Positions 24,931 through 33,456 of a stretch of 64,000 bases of DNA are shown here, piece by piece. Source of the stretch: Pseudomonas sp. MWU13-2105 (GTDB taxonomy: Bacteria > Pseudomonadota > Gammaproteobacteria > Pseudomonadales > Pseudomonadaceae); the NCBI RefSeq assembly GCF_023242315.1, contig NZ_JALLIY010000003.1, positions 62,001 through 126,000 of the forward strand, given 5' to 3'. A program made the position numbers and the translations under genes. The notes beneath the pieces are model-generated. The model saw only the letters and a program-made list of their open reading frames with translations, had not been told where the DNA came from and did no database searches. Position 1 is the first letter of the stretch. Every line of letters begins with the position of its first letter.

Positions 24931-26988
24931 TTACGCCTCGGGAATAGCCTGGAACGGTGCTTCCTTATCCGTGCGCTCCTTGCTGCCCCAGGCCGAGACT
25001 CCGACCTTGATCGCATAGAACAGGATACTGAAGACCACGAACAGGAACAGCGCGGTCAGCGTGGCGTTGGTGTAGGCGTTGAAGATCACGTGCTGCATCT
25101 GGGTGATGTCCTTGGCCGGGGCGATCACCTGCCCGGCCTCCAGCGCGACGCTGTATTTCTTCGCCAGGGCGAGGAAACCGATGGCCGGGTTGGCGTCGAA
25201 CAGCTTGATGAAACCGGCGCTGGTGGTACAGATCAGCAACCAGGCGGCGGGCAGCAGGGTGACCCAGATATAGCGCTGGCGCTTCATCTTGATCAGCACC
25301 ACGGTGCCGAGCATCAGCGCGATACCGGCCAGCATCTGGTTGGAGATGCCGAACAGCGGCCACAAGGTGTTGATGCCGCCCAGCGGATCGATCACGCCCT
25401 GGTACAGCAGGTAACCCCACATGGCCACGCAACCGGCGGTGGCGATCAGGTTGGCGGTCCAGGACTCGGTGCGCTTGAGCGCCGGGACGAAGGAACCGAG
25501 CAAGTCCTGCAGCATGAAACGCCCGGCACGGGTACCGGCATCCACGGCGGTCAGGATAAACAGCGCTTCGAACAGGATCGCGAAGTGGTACCAGAACGCC
25601 ATGGTGTTCTCACCGGGCAGCACATGGTGGAGGATCTGCGCGATACCGACCGCCAGGGTCGGCGCACCGCCGGCACGGGCCAGGACGGTGGTTTCGCCGA
25701 TATCCCTGGCCACGGCCAGCAGGGCGTCCGGGGTAATCGCGAAGCCCCAACTGCTGACGGTCTGCGCCACCGCCACCGCATCAGCGCCGACTACCGCCGC
25801 CGGGCTGTTCATGGCGAAGTACACGCCCGGATCGATGACCGAGGCGGCGACCATCGCCATAATGGCCACGAAGGACTCCATCAGCATGCCGCCGTAACCG
25901 ATGTAACGGGCATGGCCTTCGCTGGCCAGCAGCTTGGGCGTGGTCCCCGACGCGATCAGCGCGTGGAAGCCGGAGACCGCGCCGCAGGCGATGGTGATGA
26001 ACAGGAACGGGAACAGGCCGCCTTTCCAGACCGGGCCTGTGCCGTCGACGAACTGGGTCAGCGCCGGCATTTTCAGCACCGGCATGGTGATCAGGATGCC
26101 GATGGCCAGGGCCATGATGGTGCCGATCTTGAGGAAGGTCGACAGGTAGTCGCGCGGTGCCAGGATCAGCCACACCGGCAACACCGCGGCGACAAAACCG
26201 TAGCCGATCAGCATCCAGGTGATCTGGATCCCGCTGAAGGTGAAGGCCTTGGCCCAGACCGGATCGGCGGCGATCTGCCCGCCGAGCCAGATCGAACCGA
26301 GCAGCAGGAGCACGCCGACAATCGAGATTTCACCGATGCGGCCCGGGCGGATGTAGCGCATGTAGACGCCCATGAACATCGCGATCGGGATGGTCGCCAT
26401 CACCGTGAAGATGCCCCAGGGGCTCTCGGCCAGGGCCTTGACCACGATCAGCGCGAGCACCGCGAGGATGATGATCATGATCAGGAAGCAGCCGAACAGG
26501 GCGATGGTCCCCGGCACGCGGCCCATTTCCTCACGGACCATGTCGCCCAGGGAACGGCCGTTGCGGCGGGTGGACATGAACAGGACCATGAAGTCCTGTA
26601 CGGCACCGGCCAGCACCACGCCGGCAATCAGCCACAGCGTACCGGGCAGGTAGCCCATCTGCGCCGCCAATACCGGGCCGACCAGCGGTCCGGCGCCGGC
26701 AATGGCGGCGAAGTGGTGACCGAAAAGAATGTGTTTGTTGGTCGGCACATAGTCCAGGCCATCGTTGTTGATGACGGCGGGAGTGGCGCGACTGGGGTCG
26801 AGCTGCATCACCTTGTTGGCGATAAACAGGCTGTAGTAGCGGTATGCGACGAGGTAGATTGCGACTGCGGCGACTACGATCCAGAGGGCGTTGATGGCTT
26901 CGCCGCGGCGCAGGGCCACGACACTCAGCGCAAACGCTCCCAGGACAGCCACGGCAAACCAGGCGAGGTGTTTAGCCAGACGGTTCAT
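24931..26988 (-). CDS. CstA family carbon starvation protein / pyruvate-type carrier
   Basis: A 685-residue inner-membrane protein with about 16-18 helices. It has the CstA signatures FGHHFAAIAGAGPLVGPVLAAQ, QDFMVLFMSTRRNGRSLG, and CGAVSGFHALIASGTTPK in the second half. The family transports pyruvate or peptides on carbon limitation; pyruvate is a reasonable guess. The start is ATG 26988 (MNRLAKHLAW) after a strong AGGAG site; the longer frame from 27099 is not conserved. It is divergent from a cache-domain kinase and response regulator, which probably control it. Confidence 0.92.
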   Translation of the reverse strand: MNRLAKHLAWFAVAVLGAFALSVVALRRGEAINALWIVVAAVAIYLVAYRYYSLFIANKVMQLDPSRATPAVINNDGLDYVPTNKHILFGHHFAAIAGAGPLVGPVLAAQMGYLPGTLWLIAGVVLAGAVQDFMVLFMSTRRNGRSLGDMVREEMGRVPGTIALFGCFLIMIIILAVLALIVVKALAESPWGIFTVMATIPIAMFMGVYMRYIRPGRIGEISIVGVLLLLGSIWLGGQIAADPVWAKAFTFSGIQITWMLIGYGFVAAVLPVWLILAPRDYLSTFLKIGTIMALAIGILITMPVLKMPALTQFVDGTGPVWKGGLFPFLFITIACGAVSGFHALIASGTTPKLLASEGHARYIGYGGMLMESFVAIMAMVAASVIDPGVYFAMNSPAAVVGADAVAVAQTVSSWGFAITPDALLAVARDIGETTVLARAGGAPTLAVGIAQILHHVLPGENTMAFWYHFAILFEALFILTAVDAGTRAGRFMLQDLLGSFVPALKRTESWTANLIATAGCVAMWGYLLYQGVIDPLGGINTLWPLFGISNQMLAGIALMLGTVVLIKMKRQRYIWVTLLPAAWLLICTTSAGFIKLFDANPAIGFLALAKKYSVALEAGQVIAPAKDITQMQHVIFNAYTNATLTALFLFVVFSILFYAIKVGVSAWGSKERTDKEAPFQAIPEA

Positions 26989-27150
26989 TGCGTGTCTCCT
27001 GCCAACAGTCGGTAGACTGTGGCGGTAATTTTTATAATTGTGTCCGCGGTGCGGAGCTGGCCCAATATCCGTGTATGCCGTCAACAAAAGTATCCGCACG
27101 ACTACGTACGCAGCCTCTACGTAGTTCTACTGAGAGCCTCGGAATTCGCC

Positions 27151-28512
27151 ATGCAGCTCAAGCACAAAATCGTCGCACTGGGGATCTTGCCCCTGGTCCT
27201 GGCTATCGCGGTCATCTGCGCCCTGGTGATTTCCCTGAACCGGCAACTGGGCGATCAGCAGGCGCAACTGATCGAAGACAGTATCCTGGCGAGCAAGCGT
27301 GCGGAACTGAAAAACTACGTCGAAATGGCGCAGAGCCTGATCGCACCGCTCTACGACGACGGCAAAGGTGACGCCCACGCCCAGCAGCAAGTGCTGGAAG
27401 AGCTGCGCAAGCTCAGCTTCGGGATCAATGGCTACTTCTTCGTCTACGACCGCCAGGGTCGCAGCCTGATGCACTCGCGACAGTCGGAGCTGGTCGGCCA
27501 ATACCTGTGGGACATGAAGGATCCCCATGGCTTGCCGGTGATCCAGGCCTTGCTCAAAAGTGCCGAATCCGGGGAGGGCTTTCAACGCTACGCCTGGAAC
27601 AAGCCCTCGACCGGGCAGGTGACCGAAAAGCTCGCTTATGTGGTGATGCTGGATCGTTGGGGCTGGATGCTCGGGACCGGCATTTACCTGGAAGACGTCG
27701 AGCGCGCCACCCAGCAGGCGCGTGACGAGGTGGCCCAGGGCATCCGCAAGACGATGCTGGCGATTGCCGCCGTCGCCCTGGTGGCCGTGCTGTTGGTATT
27801 CGCCAGCGGCATGACGCTGAATGTCAGCGAGCATCGCTTGGCCGACAGGAAACTGCAGCGCCTGACCCAACGCATCGTCAGTTTGCAGGAGGAAGAGCGC
27901 TCACGGGTTTCCCGTGAACTGCACGACGGTATCAGTCAGGTGCTGGTGTCCATCAAGTTTCAGTTCGAGCTGGCCAGCCATGTGCTGGAGAAGGGGGAGG
28001 AGCGGGGACTGGGCATTTTAAGGGAAGCCGTCGAGCGCCTGGGGGAAGCGATTGGCGAGGTGCGCAGCCTCTCCCATGACCTGCGCTCGTCATTGCTCGA
28101 TACCTTGGGCTTGCCGGCGGCGATCGGTCAGCTCGCCGCCGAGTTCGAGCAGCGCAGCGGGTTGGTGGTGACCTACGAAAACAACGAATTCGATTGCCAA
28201 CTGGTCGATGGGCTACCAGTCTCGTTGTTTCGCATCGTGCAGGAAGGCCTGACCAATATCGAACGTCATGCGCGGGCGCACAACGTCTCGATTACCCTGC
28301 ATGGGGCCACGGACTCCATACGGCTGACGGTAATCGATGACGGTATCGGTTTTAACGTCGCCCAGGTCGAACGTCTTCACTCCGGCATTGGCTTGCGTAA
28401 TATCCGTGAACGGGTCGAGCATTTTGGTGGACGCTTCGAGCTGGCATCGACGCCGGGAAGAAGTGTGCTGGACGTACTGCTACCGCTTAAAATGCCCGCT
28501 ACCCCGTACTGA
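27151..28512 (+). CDS. Cache-domain sensor histidine kinase (NarX/UhpB-like, HisKA_3)
   Basis: A 453-residue kinase starting MQLKHKIVALGILPL. Membrane helix at about 7-30, then a single-Cache periplasmic domain (GINGYFFVYDRQGRSLMH, GWMLGTGIYLEDV), and a second helix near 206-225. A HisKA_3 phosphoacceptor follows in RSRVSRELHDGISQVLVS, then an ATPase with N-box EGLTNIERHARA, VIDDGIGF and GIGLRNIRERV. The Cache sequence resembles receptors for small organic acids. Followed 30 bases later by its response regulator. Being divergent from the CstA gene suggests it senses the carrier's substrate. Confidence 0.92.
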   Translation: MQLKHKIVALGILPLVLAIAVICALVISLNRQLGDQQAQLIEDSILASKRAELKNYVEMAQSLIAPLYDDGKGDAHAQQQVLEELRKLSFGINGYFFVYDRQGRSLMHSRQSELVGQYLWDMKDPHGLPVIQALLKSAESGEGFQRYAWNKPSTGQVTEKLAYVVMLDRWGWMLGTGIYLEDVERATQQARDEVAQGIRKTMLAIAAVALVAVLLVFASGMTLNVSEHRLADRKLQRLTQRIVSLQEEERSRVSRELHDGISQVLVSIKFQFELASHVLEKGEERGLGILREAVERLGEAIGEVRSLSHDLRSSLLDTLGLPAAIGQLAAEFEQRSGLVVTYENNEFDCQLVDGLPVSLFRIVQEGLTNIERHARAHNVSITLHGATDSIRLTVIDDGIGFNVAQVERLHSGIGLRNIRERVEHFGGRFELASTPGRSVLDVLLPLKMPATPY

Positions 28513-28542
28513 CCCAGTCCACCACAAGAGCGAACGCCCCTG

Positions 28543-29175
28543 ATGAGCCTGCGTTACCCAATCCGCGTCGCCCTGGTCGACGATCACTCCCTGGTCCGGG
28601 ATGGCATCAAGGCCTTGCTGGCGATCATGCCCGCCCTGGAAGTGGTGGGCGAAGCCGAGAGTGGCACCGAAGCGCTGGAGATGGTGAGTCGCTGCCAGCC
28701 GGACCTGCTGCTGGTGGATATCGGCTTGAAGGACATGAACGGACTTGAGCTGACCCGGGTGTTGAGCAAGACCTATCCGCTGCTGAAGATCCTGATCCTC
28801 AGCATGTATGACAACACCGAGTATGTGAGTGAGTCGGTGCGTTCCGGCGCCAGCGGCTATGTGCTGAAGAATTCGCCTTCAAGGGAAATCATTGCGGCCA
28901 TTGAAGCCATCGCCAGCGGCGGGACTTTTTACAGTGCCGCAATCGCGCAGCGGCTGATCGCCGACAAGAACCCCGATAATGAGCTGACGCCGCGCGAGAG
29001 CCAGGTGCTGCGCAAGATGGTCGAGGGCATGAACAACAAGGAGATGGCCCGTGAGCTGGATATCAGCGTGCGCACGGTGGAGACCCATCGCTTGAGCATC
29101 CGTCGCAAGCTGAATATCGACAAGCCCGCGGCGTTGGTCAAATACGCCATTGACCATGGGATTATTTCGCACTGA
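28543..29175 (+). CDS. NarL/LuxR-type response regulator
   Basis: A 210-residue two-domain regulator and partner of the preceding kinase. The receiver domain has the acidic pair DDH near residue 13, the phosphorylated aspartate in LLLVDIGLKD (about residue 59) and the lysine in YVLKNSPS. The LuxR-type helix-turn-helix is LTPRESQVLRKMVEGMNN, then ISVRTVETHRLSIRRKL. Probable target: the divergent CstA gene. Confidence 0.93.
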   Translation: MSLRYPIRVALVDDHSLVRDGIKALLAIMPALEVVGEAESGTEALEMVSRCQPDLLLVDIGLKDMNGLELTRVLSKTYPLLKILILSMYDNTEYVSESVRSGASGYVLKNSPSREIIAAIEAIASGGTFYSAAIAQRLIADKNPDNELTPRESQVLRKMVEGMNNKEMARELDISVRTVETHRLSIRRKLNIDKPAALVKYAIDHGIISH

Positions 29176-29248
29176 GATGGCTCTAGATCGCGTCGCAATG
29201 GAACAAGGCAGGTGCGATAGTATGTGGCCATGACGACGGAGAATGGTT

Positions 29249-30190
29249 ATGCCCTATGAGTTGGATAATCGCCTGGTGATTGGCGTGGCATCGAGCGCTG
29301 TTTTCGACCTCAGTGCTTCGGATGCGGTGTTCAAGAGTCATGGGGAAGAAGAGTATCGGAAATTCCAGGAGCAGAAGCTGGCCGAGCCGTTGCCCAAGGG
29401 CATCGCCTTTCCTTTTATCAAGCGCCTGCTCTCTCTGAATGATTTGAGCGCCGATCCGGAAGATCCCCTGGTGGAAGTGGTGCTGCTGTCCAAGAACGAT
29501 CCGGACACGGGACTGCGTGTCATGCGAACCATTGATCACTATGGGCTCGGGATGACGCGGGCGATCTTCATGCAGGGCAAGTCGCCTTACGAATACATCC
29601 CTGCGTTGAATATTGCGCTGTTTCTCTCGGCCGACAAGACGGACGTGGATGCGGCCATCAAGGCCGGGTATCCGGCGGGGCAGGTCATGGACTCAAAGGC
29701 CGATGATGACGAGGCCGACGATACCCTCAGGATCGCCTTCGACTTTGATGGCGTCCTGGCGGGGGATGAGTCCGAGTCGGTAATGCAGACGTCCGGGCTG
29801 GAGGGATTTCACGCCCATGAAGTCAAGAATGTCGCGCAGCCCCACAACCCCGGGCCGCTCAAGGAGTTCTTTGTTCGTATCGCGAAGATCCAGTCGGAAG
29901 AAGAGAAATACAAGGCGCAGAACGCCGAGTACAAGAATCGCTTGAGGGTATCCATTGTTACCGCCCGCAGTGCGCCGTCCCACGAACGGGCGCTCAATAC
30001 GCTCAAGAGCTGGGGCGTGATGGCCAACGACGCTTTTTTTCTTGGCGGTATCGAGAAAGGTCGAGTGCTGGCGGTGTTGAAACCGCATATTTTCTTCGAC
30101 GACCAGTCGGGACATCTGAAAGCGGCCAGTGCGGTGGTGCCTTCCGTGCATATTCCATTCGGTGTGACTAATCAACCGAAGACTCAATGA
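29249..30190 (+). CDS. Cytosolic 5'-nucleotidase family protein
   Basis: A 313-residue HAD-type 5'-nucleotidase related to the eukaryotic NT5C1 group. Starting at ATG 29249 gives MPYELDNRLVIGVASSAVFDL with GGAG seven bases upstream; the ATG at 29243 is too close to that site. Motifs: RTIDHYGLGMTRAIF, the nucleophile region IAFDFDGVLAGDESE, SIVTARSAPSHERALNT and FFDDQSGH. Expected to dephosphorylate nucleoside monophosphates. It converges on kdpD, overlapping its end by 23 bases, exactly where kdpE would be expected. Confidence 0.85.
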   Translation: MPYELDNRLVIGVASSAVFDLSASDAVFKSHGEEEYRKFQEQKLAEPLPKGIAFPFIKRLLSLNDLSADPEDPLVEVVLLSKNDPDTGLRVMRTIDHYGLGMTRAIFMQGKSPYEYIPALNIALFLSADKTDVDAAIKAGYPAGQVMDSKADDDEADDTLRIAFDFDGVLAGDESESVMQTSGLEGFHAHEVKNVAQPHNPGPLKEFFVRIAKIQSEEEKYKAQNAEYKNRLRVSIVTARSAPSHERALNTLKSWGVMANDAFFLGGIEKGRVLAVLKPHIFFDDQSGHLKAASAVVPSVHIPFGVTNQPKTQ

Positions 30191-32846
30191 CCGGCGGCTC
30201 TTCACGGGGCAGGAGCAGCGTGAAGCGCGCCCCGCCTTCCGGGCGGGTGACAGCCTGTATGCTTCCTCCATGGGCCTGGGCAATGGCTTTGCAGATGGCC
30301 AGGCCAAGACCGACACCTGGAGTCGAATTTTCCTTCTTGCCTCGTACGAATTTGCTGAAGATGGTTTCCTCGTGACCGCGCGGCAAGCCTGGGCCTTCAT
30401 CGGCCACCCACAACTCGATATTGTCAGGCGTAGCCCTTGCCCCCAAGTGGATGGGCGTTTGCGGGGGCGTGTATTTGACGGCGTTTTCGATCAGGTTGAT
30501 GAGCAGGCGTTCAATCAGTGCGGCGTCGATACGAACCGTGGGCATATCGTCCTCCAGCGTAACCTGCACTGGGTGGTTTCCGATAATCGGCTGCAGGGCT
30601 TTCAGCGCGCTGCCGACCACGTCCTTGATCGGCTGCCACTGACGGTTCAGCACCAGCTTGCCGGATTCCAGATGGGCCATGTCCAGCAGGTTGTTGACCA
30701 GCGTATTCATGTGCTGCGCGGATTCTCCGACTGCGCCAGCGATCTGCGCGGCATCACCTGAGAGGGGCGGGGTGCTCTGTTTCAGCGCTGCGGCGAGTCC
30801 GACCAATACCGACAAGGGCGTTCGCAGGTCATGTGAGATGGCCGCGAGCAGTGAGTTGCGCAACCGCTCGGATTCCATCTGAACCGTGGTGTCCTGGGCC
30901 ACATTGACGTAGTGAATCCTTTCCAGGGAGATTGCCAGCAGTGAGCCACAGGTGTCGAGCAGGCGCCGCTGTTCCGGGACCACCAGGCGGCTGGTGTCGC
31001 GCGGTTGCACCGCCAATACCCCACGCACCCGCATGGGGGCCGACAGGGGCAGATAGAGCGTGGAACTCGAAGGCAGCGTATCGGTGCCATAGCCGGCAGG
31101 CTCGGTTTTGTCGAAAGACCACTGGGCGATGGCAATGTCGACCTGTGGGGGATCGCCGATGATCATCGGGGCTTGCAGTTTATTGTCGTCGTCAGCGACC
31201 AGCAGGGCTGATCGTGCGCCGAACTCATCGGCCAGAAAACGTGCGCCAATCTCCGCGACCTGTTCGGTCATCAGGGCCGCGGACAACAGGCGTGACATCT
31301 CGTACAACGCCCGCATGCGATCTTCGCGGCGTTGCGCAACCCGTGCCTGGTAGGTCAGGCCGGCGGTCATCTGTCCGATCACCAGCGCCACAACCAGCAT
31401 GACGCTGAAGGTCACCAGGTACTGGACATCGGCAATGGCGAACGAATAACGCGGTGACACAAAGAAGAAGTCGAAGGCCGCCACCGACAAAAAGGCCGCC
31501 AGGACCGCCGGGCCGCGACCAAAACGCACCGCCGCGGCAACGACGGCCAGCAGGAAGATCATGACGATATTGGCCTGCTCGAGTATCTCGGCCAGGGGCA
31601 TGGCCGCGAGCGTCGTCAAGATGCAGAGTGCCACGCTCCAGAGATAGGGTTGCAGCGCCAGCGGGCCGTGGCTCGCCTTGAACGGGGTTTCGGTTTGCGC
31701 GCGCTGGCCGGCGGGAAGCGAGACCTGGATCACATCCAGGTCCGCGCCCAGTGCGCCAATTCGATCGGCAATCGCCCAGCGCCAGAATCGGCGCCGCAGG
31801 CGCTCATCACGCCCGAGCACGATTTTGGATAGATTGTGCTGCCGTGCATACTTGACCAATACCTCGGCAATATCCTGGCCGGCCAGGGTCGAGATTTGCG
31901 CCCCCATGTTCTGCGCCAGCTTCAGTGTTGCCAGGACACGGCGGCGCTTGGCCTCGGGCAGGCGTTGCAAGGCCGGGGTCTCGACATACACGGCGTGCCA
32001 CGGCACGTTGAGTTGGGCGGCCAGGCGCGCGGTCGAGCGCACGGTCTTTTCCGCATGCTCGTGGGGACCGATACAGGCGAGCAACGACTCGCGCGTGCCC
32101 CAGACCGGTTTTACCGCAGTGTTCAGGCGGTACTGCAACATCTCGCTGTCGACCCGATCGGCGGTGCGCCGCAGCGCCAGCTCGCGCAGGGCGATCAGGT
32201 TGCCCTTGCGGAAGAAGTTCTGCACCGCGCGCTCGGCCTGCTGGACCAGATAGACTTTGCCTTCCTTGAGACGTTGCAACAGGTCATCGGGTGGCAAGTC
32301 GACAATGACCACCTCGTCGGCCGTGTCGAACACATGGTCGGGCACGGTCTCCCAGACCTTGATCCCGGTGATGCCGCCGACGATGTCATTCAGGCTCTCA
32401 AGATGCTGGACGTTCATGGTCGACCAGACATCGATCCCGGCGCCGAGTAGTTCTTCCACGTCCTGCCAGCGCTTCGGGTGGCGCGAACCGACGACGTTCG
32501 AGTGTGCCAGTTCGTCCATCAGGATCAGGCCCGGTCGGCGCGCCAGCGCGGCGTCCAGGTCGAACTCGGTCAGGGTACGATGCTTGTCGACGACCTGTTT
32601 GAGCGGCAGCTGTTCAAGCCCCGAAGTCAATGCCTGGGTTTCAGCGCGGCCATGGGTTTCGACCACGCCGATCAGCACATCGACATTTTGCAGCCTGGCG
32701 GTCTGGGCGGCGGCCAGCATTGCGTAGGTCTTGCCGACACCGGCGCTGGCGCCGAAAAAAATCTTCAAGCGGCCGCGTTTGGCTTGCGCTTCTTCTTCGC
32801 GGAGCTGGGCCAGTAGCTGGTCCGGATCAGGACGTTGTTCGGCCAT
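30168..32846 (-). CDS. kdpD: Osmosensitive potassium-channel sensor histidine kinase KdpD
   Basis: An 892-residue KdpD. The N-terminal KdpD domain has a Walker A motif (GASAGVGKT) and the segment MDELAHSN. A universal-stress-like domain follows, then four closely packed membrane helices near 400-500, a GAF-like region, the HisKA box AAISHDLRTPLSVL and an ATPase (NLIENAVKYTPP, VADEGPGLP, GVGLGLAICKAIAQAHGGS). The start is ATG 32846 (MAEQRPDPD), with GTG 32855 possible. It senses potassium limitation for the kdpFABC pump encoded just upstream. The usual cognate regulator kdpE does not follow. Confidence 0.95.
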   Translation of the reverse strand: MAEQRPDPDQLLAQLREEEAQAKRGRLKIFFGASAGVGKTYAMLAAAQTARLQNVDVLIGVVETHGRAETQALTSGLEQLPLKQVVDKHRTLTEFDLDAALARRPGLILMDELAHSNVVGSRHPKRWQDVEELLGAGIDVWSTMNVQHLESLNDIVGGITGIKVWETVPDHVFDTADEVVIVDLPPDDLLQRLKEGKVYLVQQAERAVQNFFRKGNLIALRELALRRTADRVDSEMLQYRLNTAVKPVWGTRESLLACIGPHEHAEKTVRSTARLAAQLNVPWHAVYVETPALQRLPEAKRRRVLATLKLAQNMGAQISTLAGQDIAEVLVKYARQHNLSKIVLGRDERLRRRFWRWAIADRIGALGADLDVIQVSLPAGQRAQTETPFKASHGPLALQPYLWSVALCILTTLAAMPLAEILEQANIVMIFLLAVVAAAVRFGRGPAVLAAFLSVAAFDFFFVSPRYSFAIADVQYLVTFSVMLVVALVIGQMTAGLTYQARVAQRREDRMRALYEMSRLLSAALMTEQVAEIGARFLADEFGARSALLVADDDNKLQAPMIIGDPPQVDIAIAQWSFDKTEPAGYGTDTLPSSSTLYLPLSAPMRVRGVLAVQPRDTSRLVVPEQRRLLDTCGSLLAISLERIHYVNVAQDTTVQMESERLRNSLLAAISHDLRTPLSVLVGLAAALKQSTPPLSGDAAQIAGAVGESAQHMNTLVNNLLDMAHLESGKLVLNRQWQPIKDVVGSALKALQPIIGNHPVQVTLEDDMPTVRIDAALIERLLINLIENAVKYTPPQTPIHLGARATPDNIELWVADEGPGLPRGHEETIFSKFVRGKKENSTPGVGLGLAICKAIAQAHGGSIQAVTRPEGGARFTLLLPREEPPVIESSVD

Positions 32847-32872
32847 CAAGCCCACCCTGTGTCAGTGGGCAC

Positions 32873-33445
32873 TCAATGCGTGGCGTCGAGTGCCAGGTTC
32901 AGTGCCAGCACGTTGACCCGTGGCTCGCCGAGGAACCCGAACAGCATGGTTTCCGAGTGCCCGGCGATCAGCTCGCGGACCCGATCGACGGGCAGGTTGC
33001 GTACCCGCGCAACGCGTCCGGCTTGATACAGGGCGGCGGCGATACTGATATGCGGATCAAGACCACTGGCCGAACTGTAGACCAGGTCGGCGGGTACCGT
33101 GGCTTTGTTTCCCGGATCGGCGGTGTGCAAGGCGTCGATCCGGCTCTTGATGGCATCGGCCAGGGCCGGGTTCAGCGGACCCAGGTTAGAACCGCCCGAA
33201 GACAGTGGGTTATAGGCCATGGGACTGGTGGCGGACGGCCGGCTCCAGAAGTACTTGGGGTCACTGAAGCCTTGGCCGATCAGCAGCGAGCCCACCGCTT
33301 TACCGTCCCTTTCGAGCAGGCTGCCCGCCGCCTGATAGGGGAACACCAATCGGGCGATCCCGGTGGTGAGCAACGGATAGGCGAGGCCGGTGATCAGTGA
33401 GAGTGCGATCAGCAGGGTCAATGCGGGACGCAACAGAGATAGCAT
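32873..33445 (-). CDS. kdpC: Potassium-transporting ATPase subunit C
   Basis: A 190-residue membrane-anchored subunit that joins KdpA and KdpB. One N-terminal helix (LLRPALTLLIALSLITGLAYP) precedes the family signature QAAGSLLERDGKAVGSLLIGQ, SDPKYFWSRPSAT, and a C-terminal region with ASGLDPHIS and VNVLALNLAL. Length is normal. It lies 11 bases after kdpB and 26 bases before the kdpD ATG. Confidence 0.95.
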   Translation of the reverse strand: MLSLLRPALTLLIALSLITGLAYPLLTTGIARLVFPYQAAGSLLERDGKAVGSLLIGQGFSDPKYFWSRPSATSPMAYNPLSSGGSNLGPLNPALADAIKSRIDALHTADPGNKATVPADLVYSSASGLDPHISIAAALYQAGRVARVRNLPVDRVRELIAGHSETMLFGFLGEPRVNVLALNLALDATH

Positions 33446-33456
33446 GACAGTACCCC

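Noticed and set aside
24856..27015. Very long plus-strand open frame (719 codons) antisense to the CstA-type gene
   Set aside because: Low-complexity, charged translation (His, Gln, Asp, Gly) typical of the complement of a GC-rich membrane-protein gene; no ribosome site or motif.
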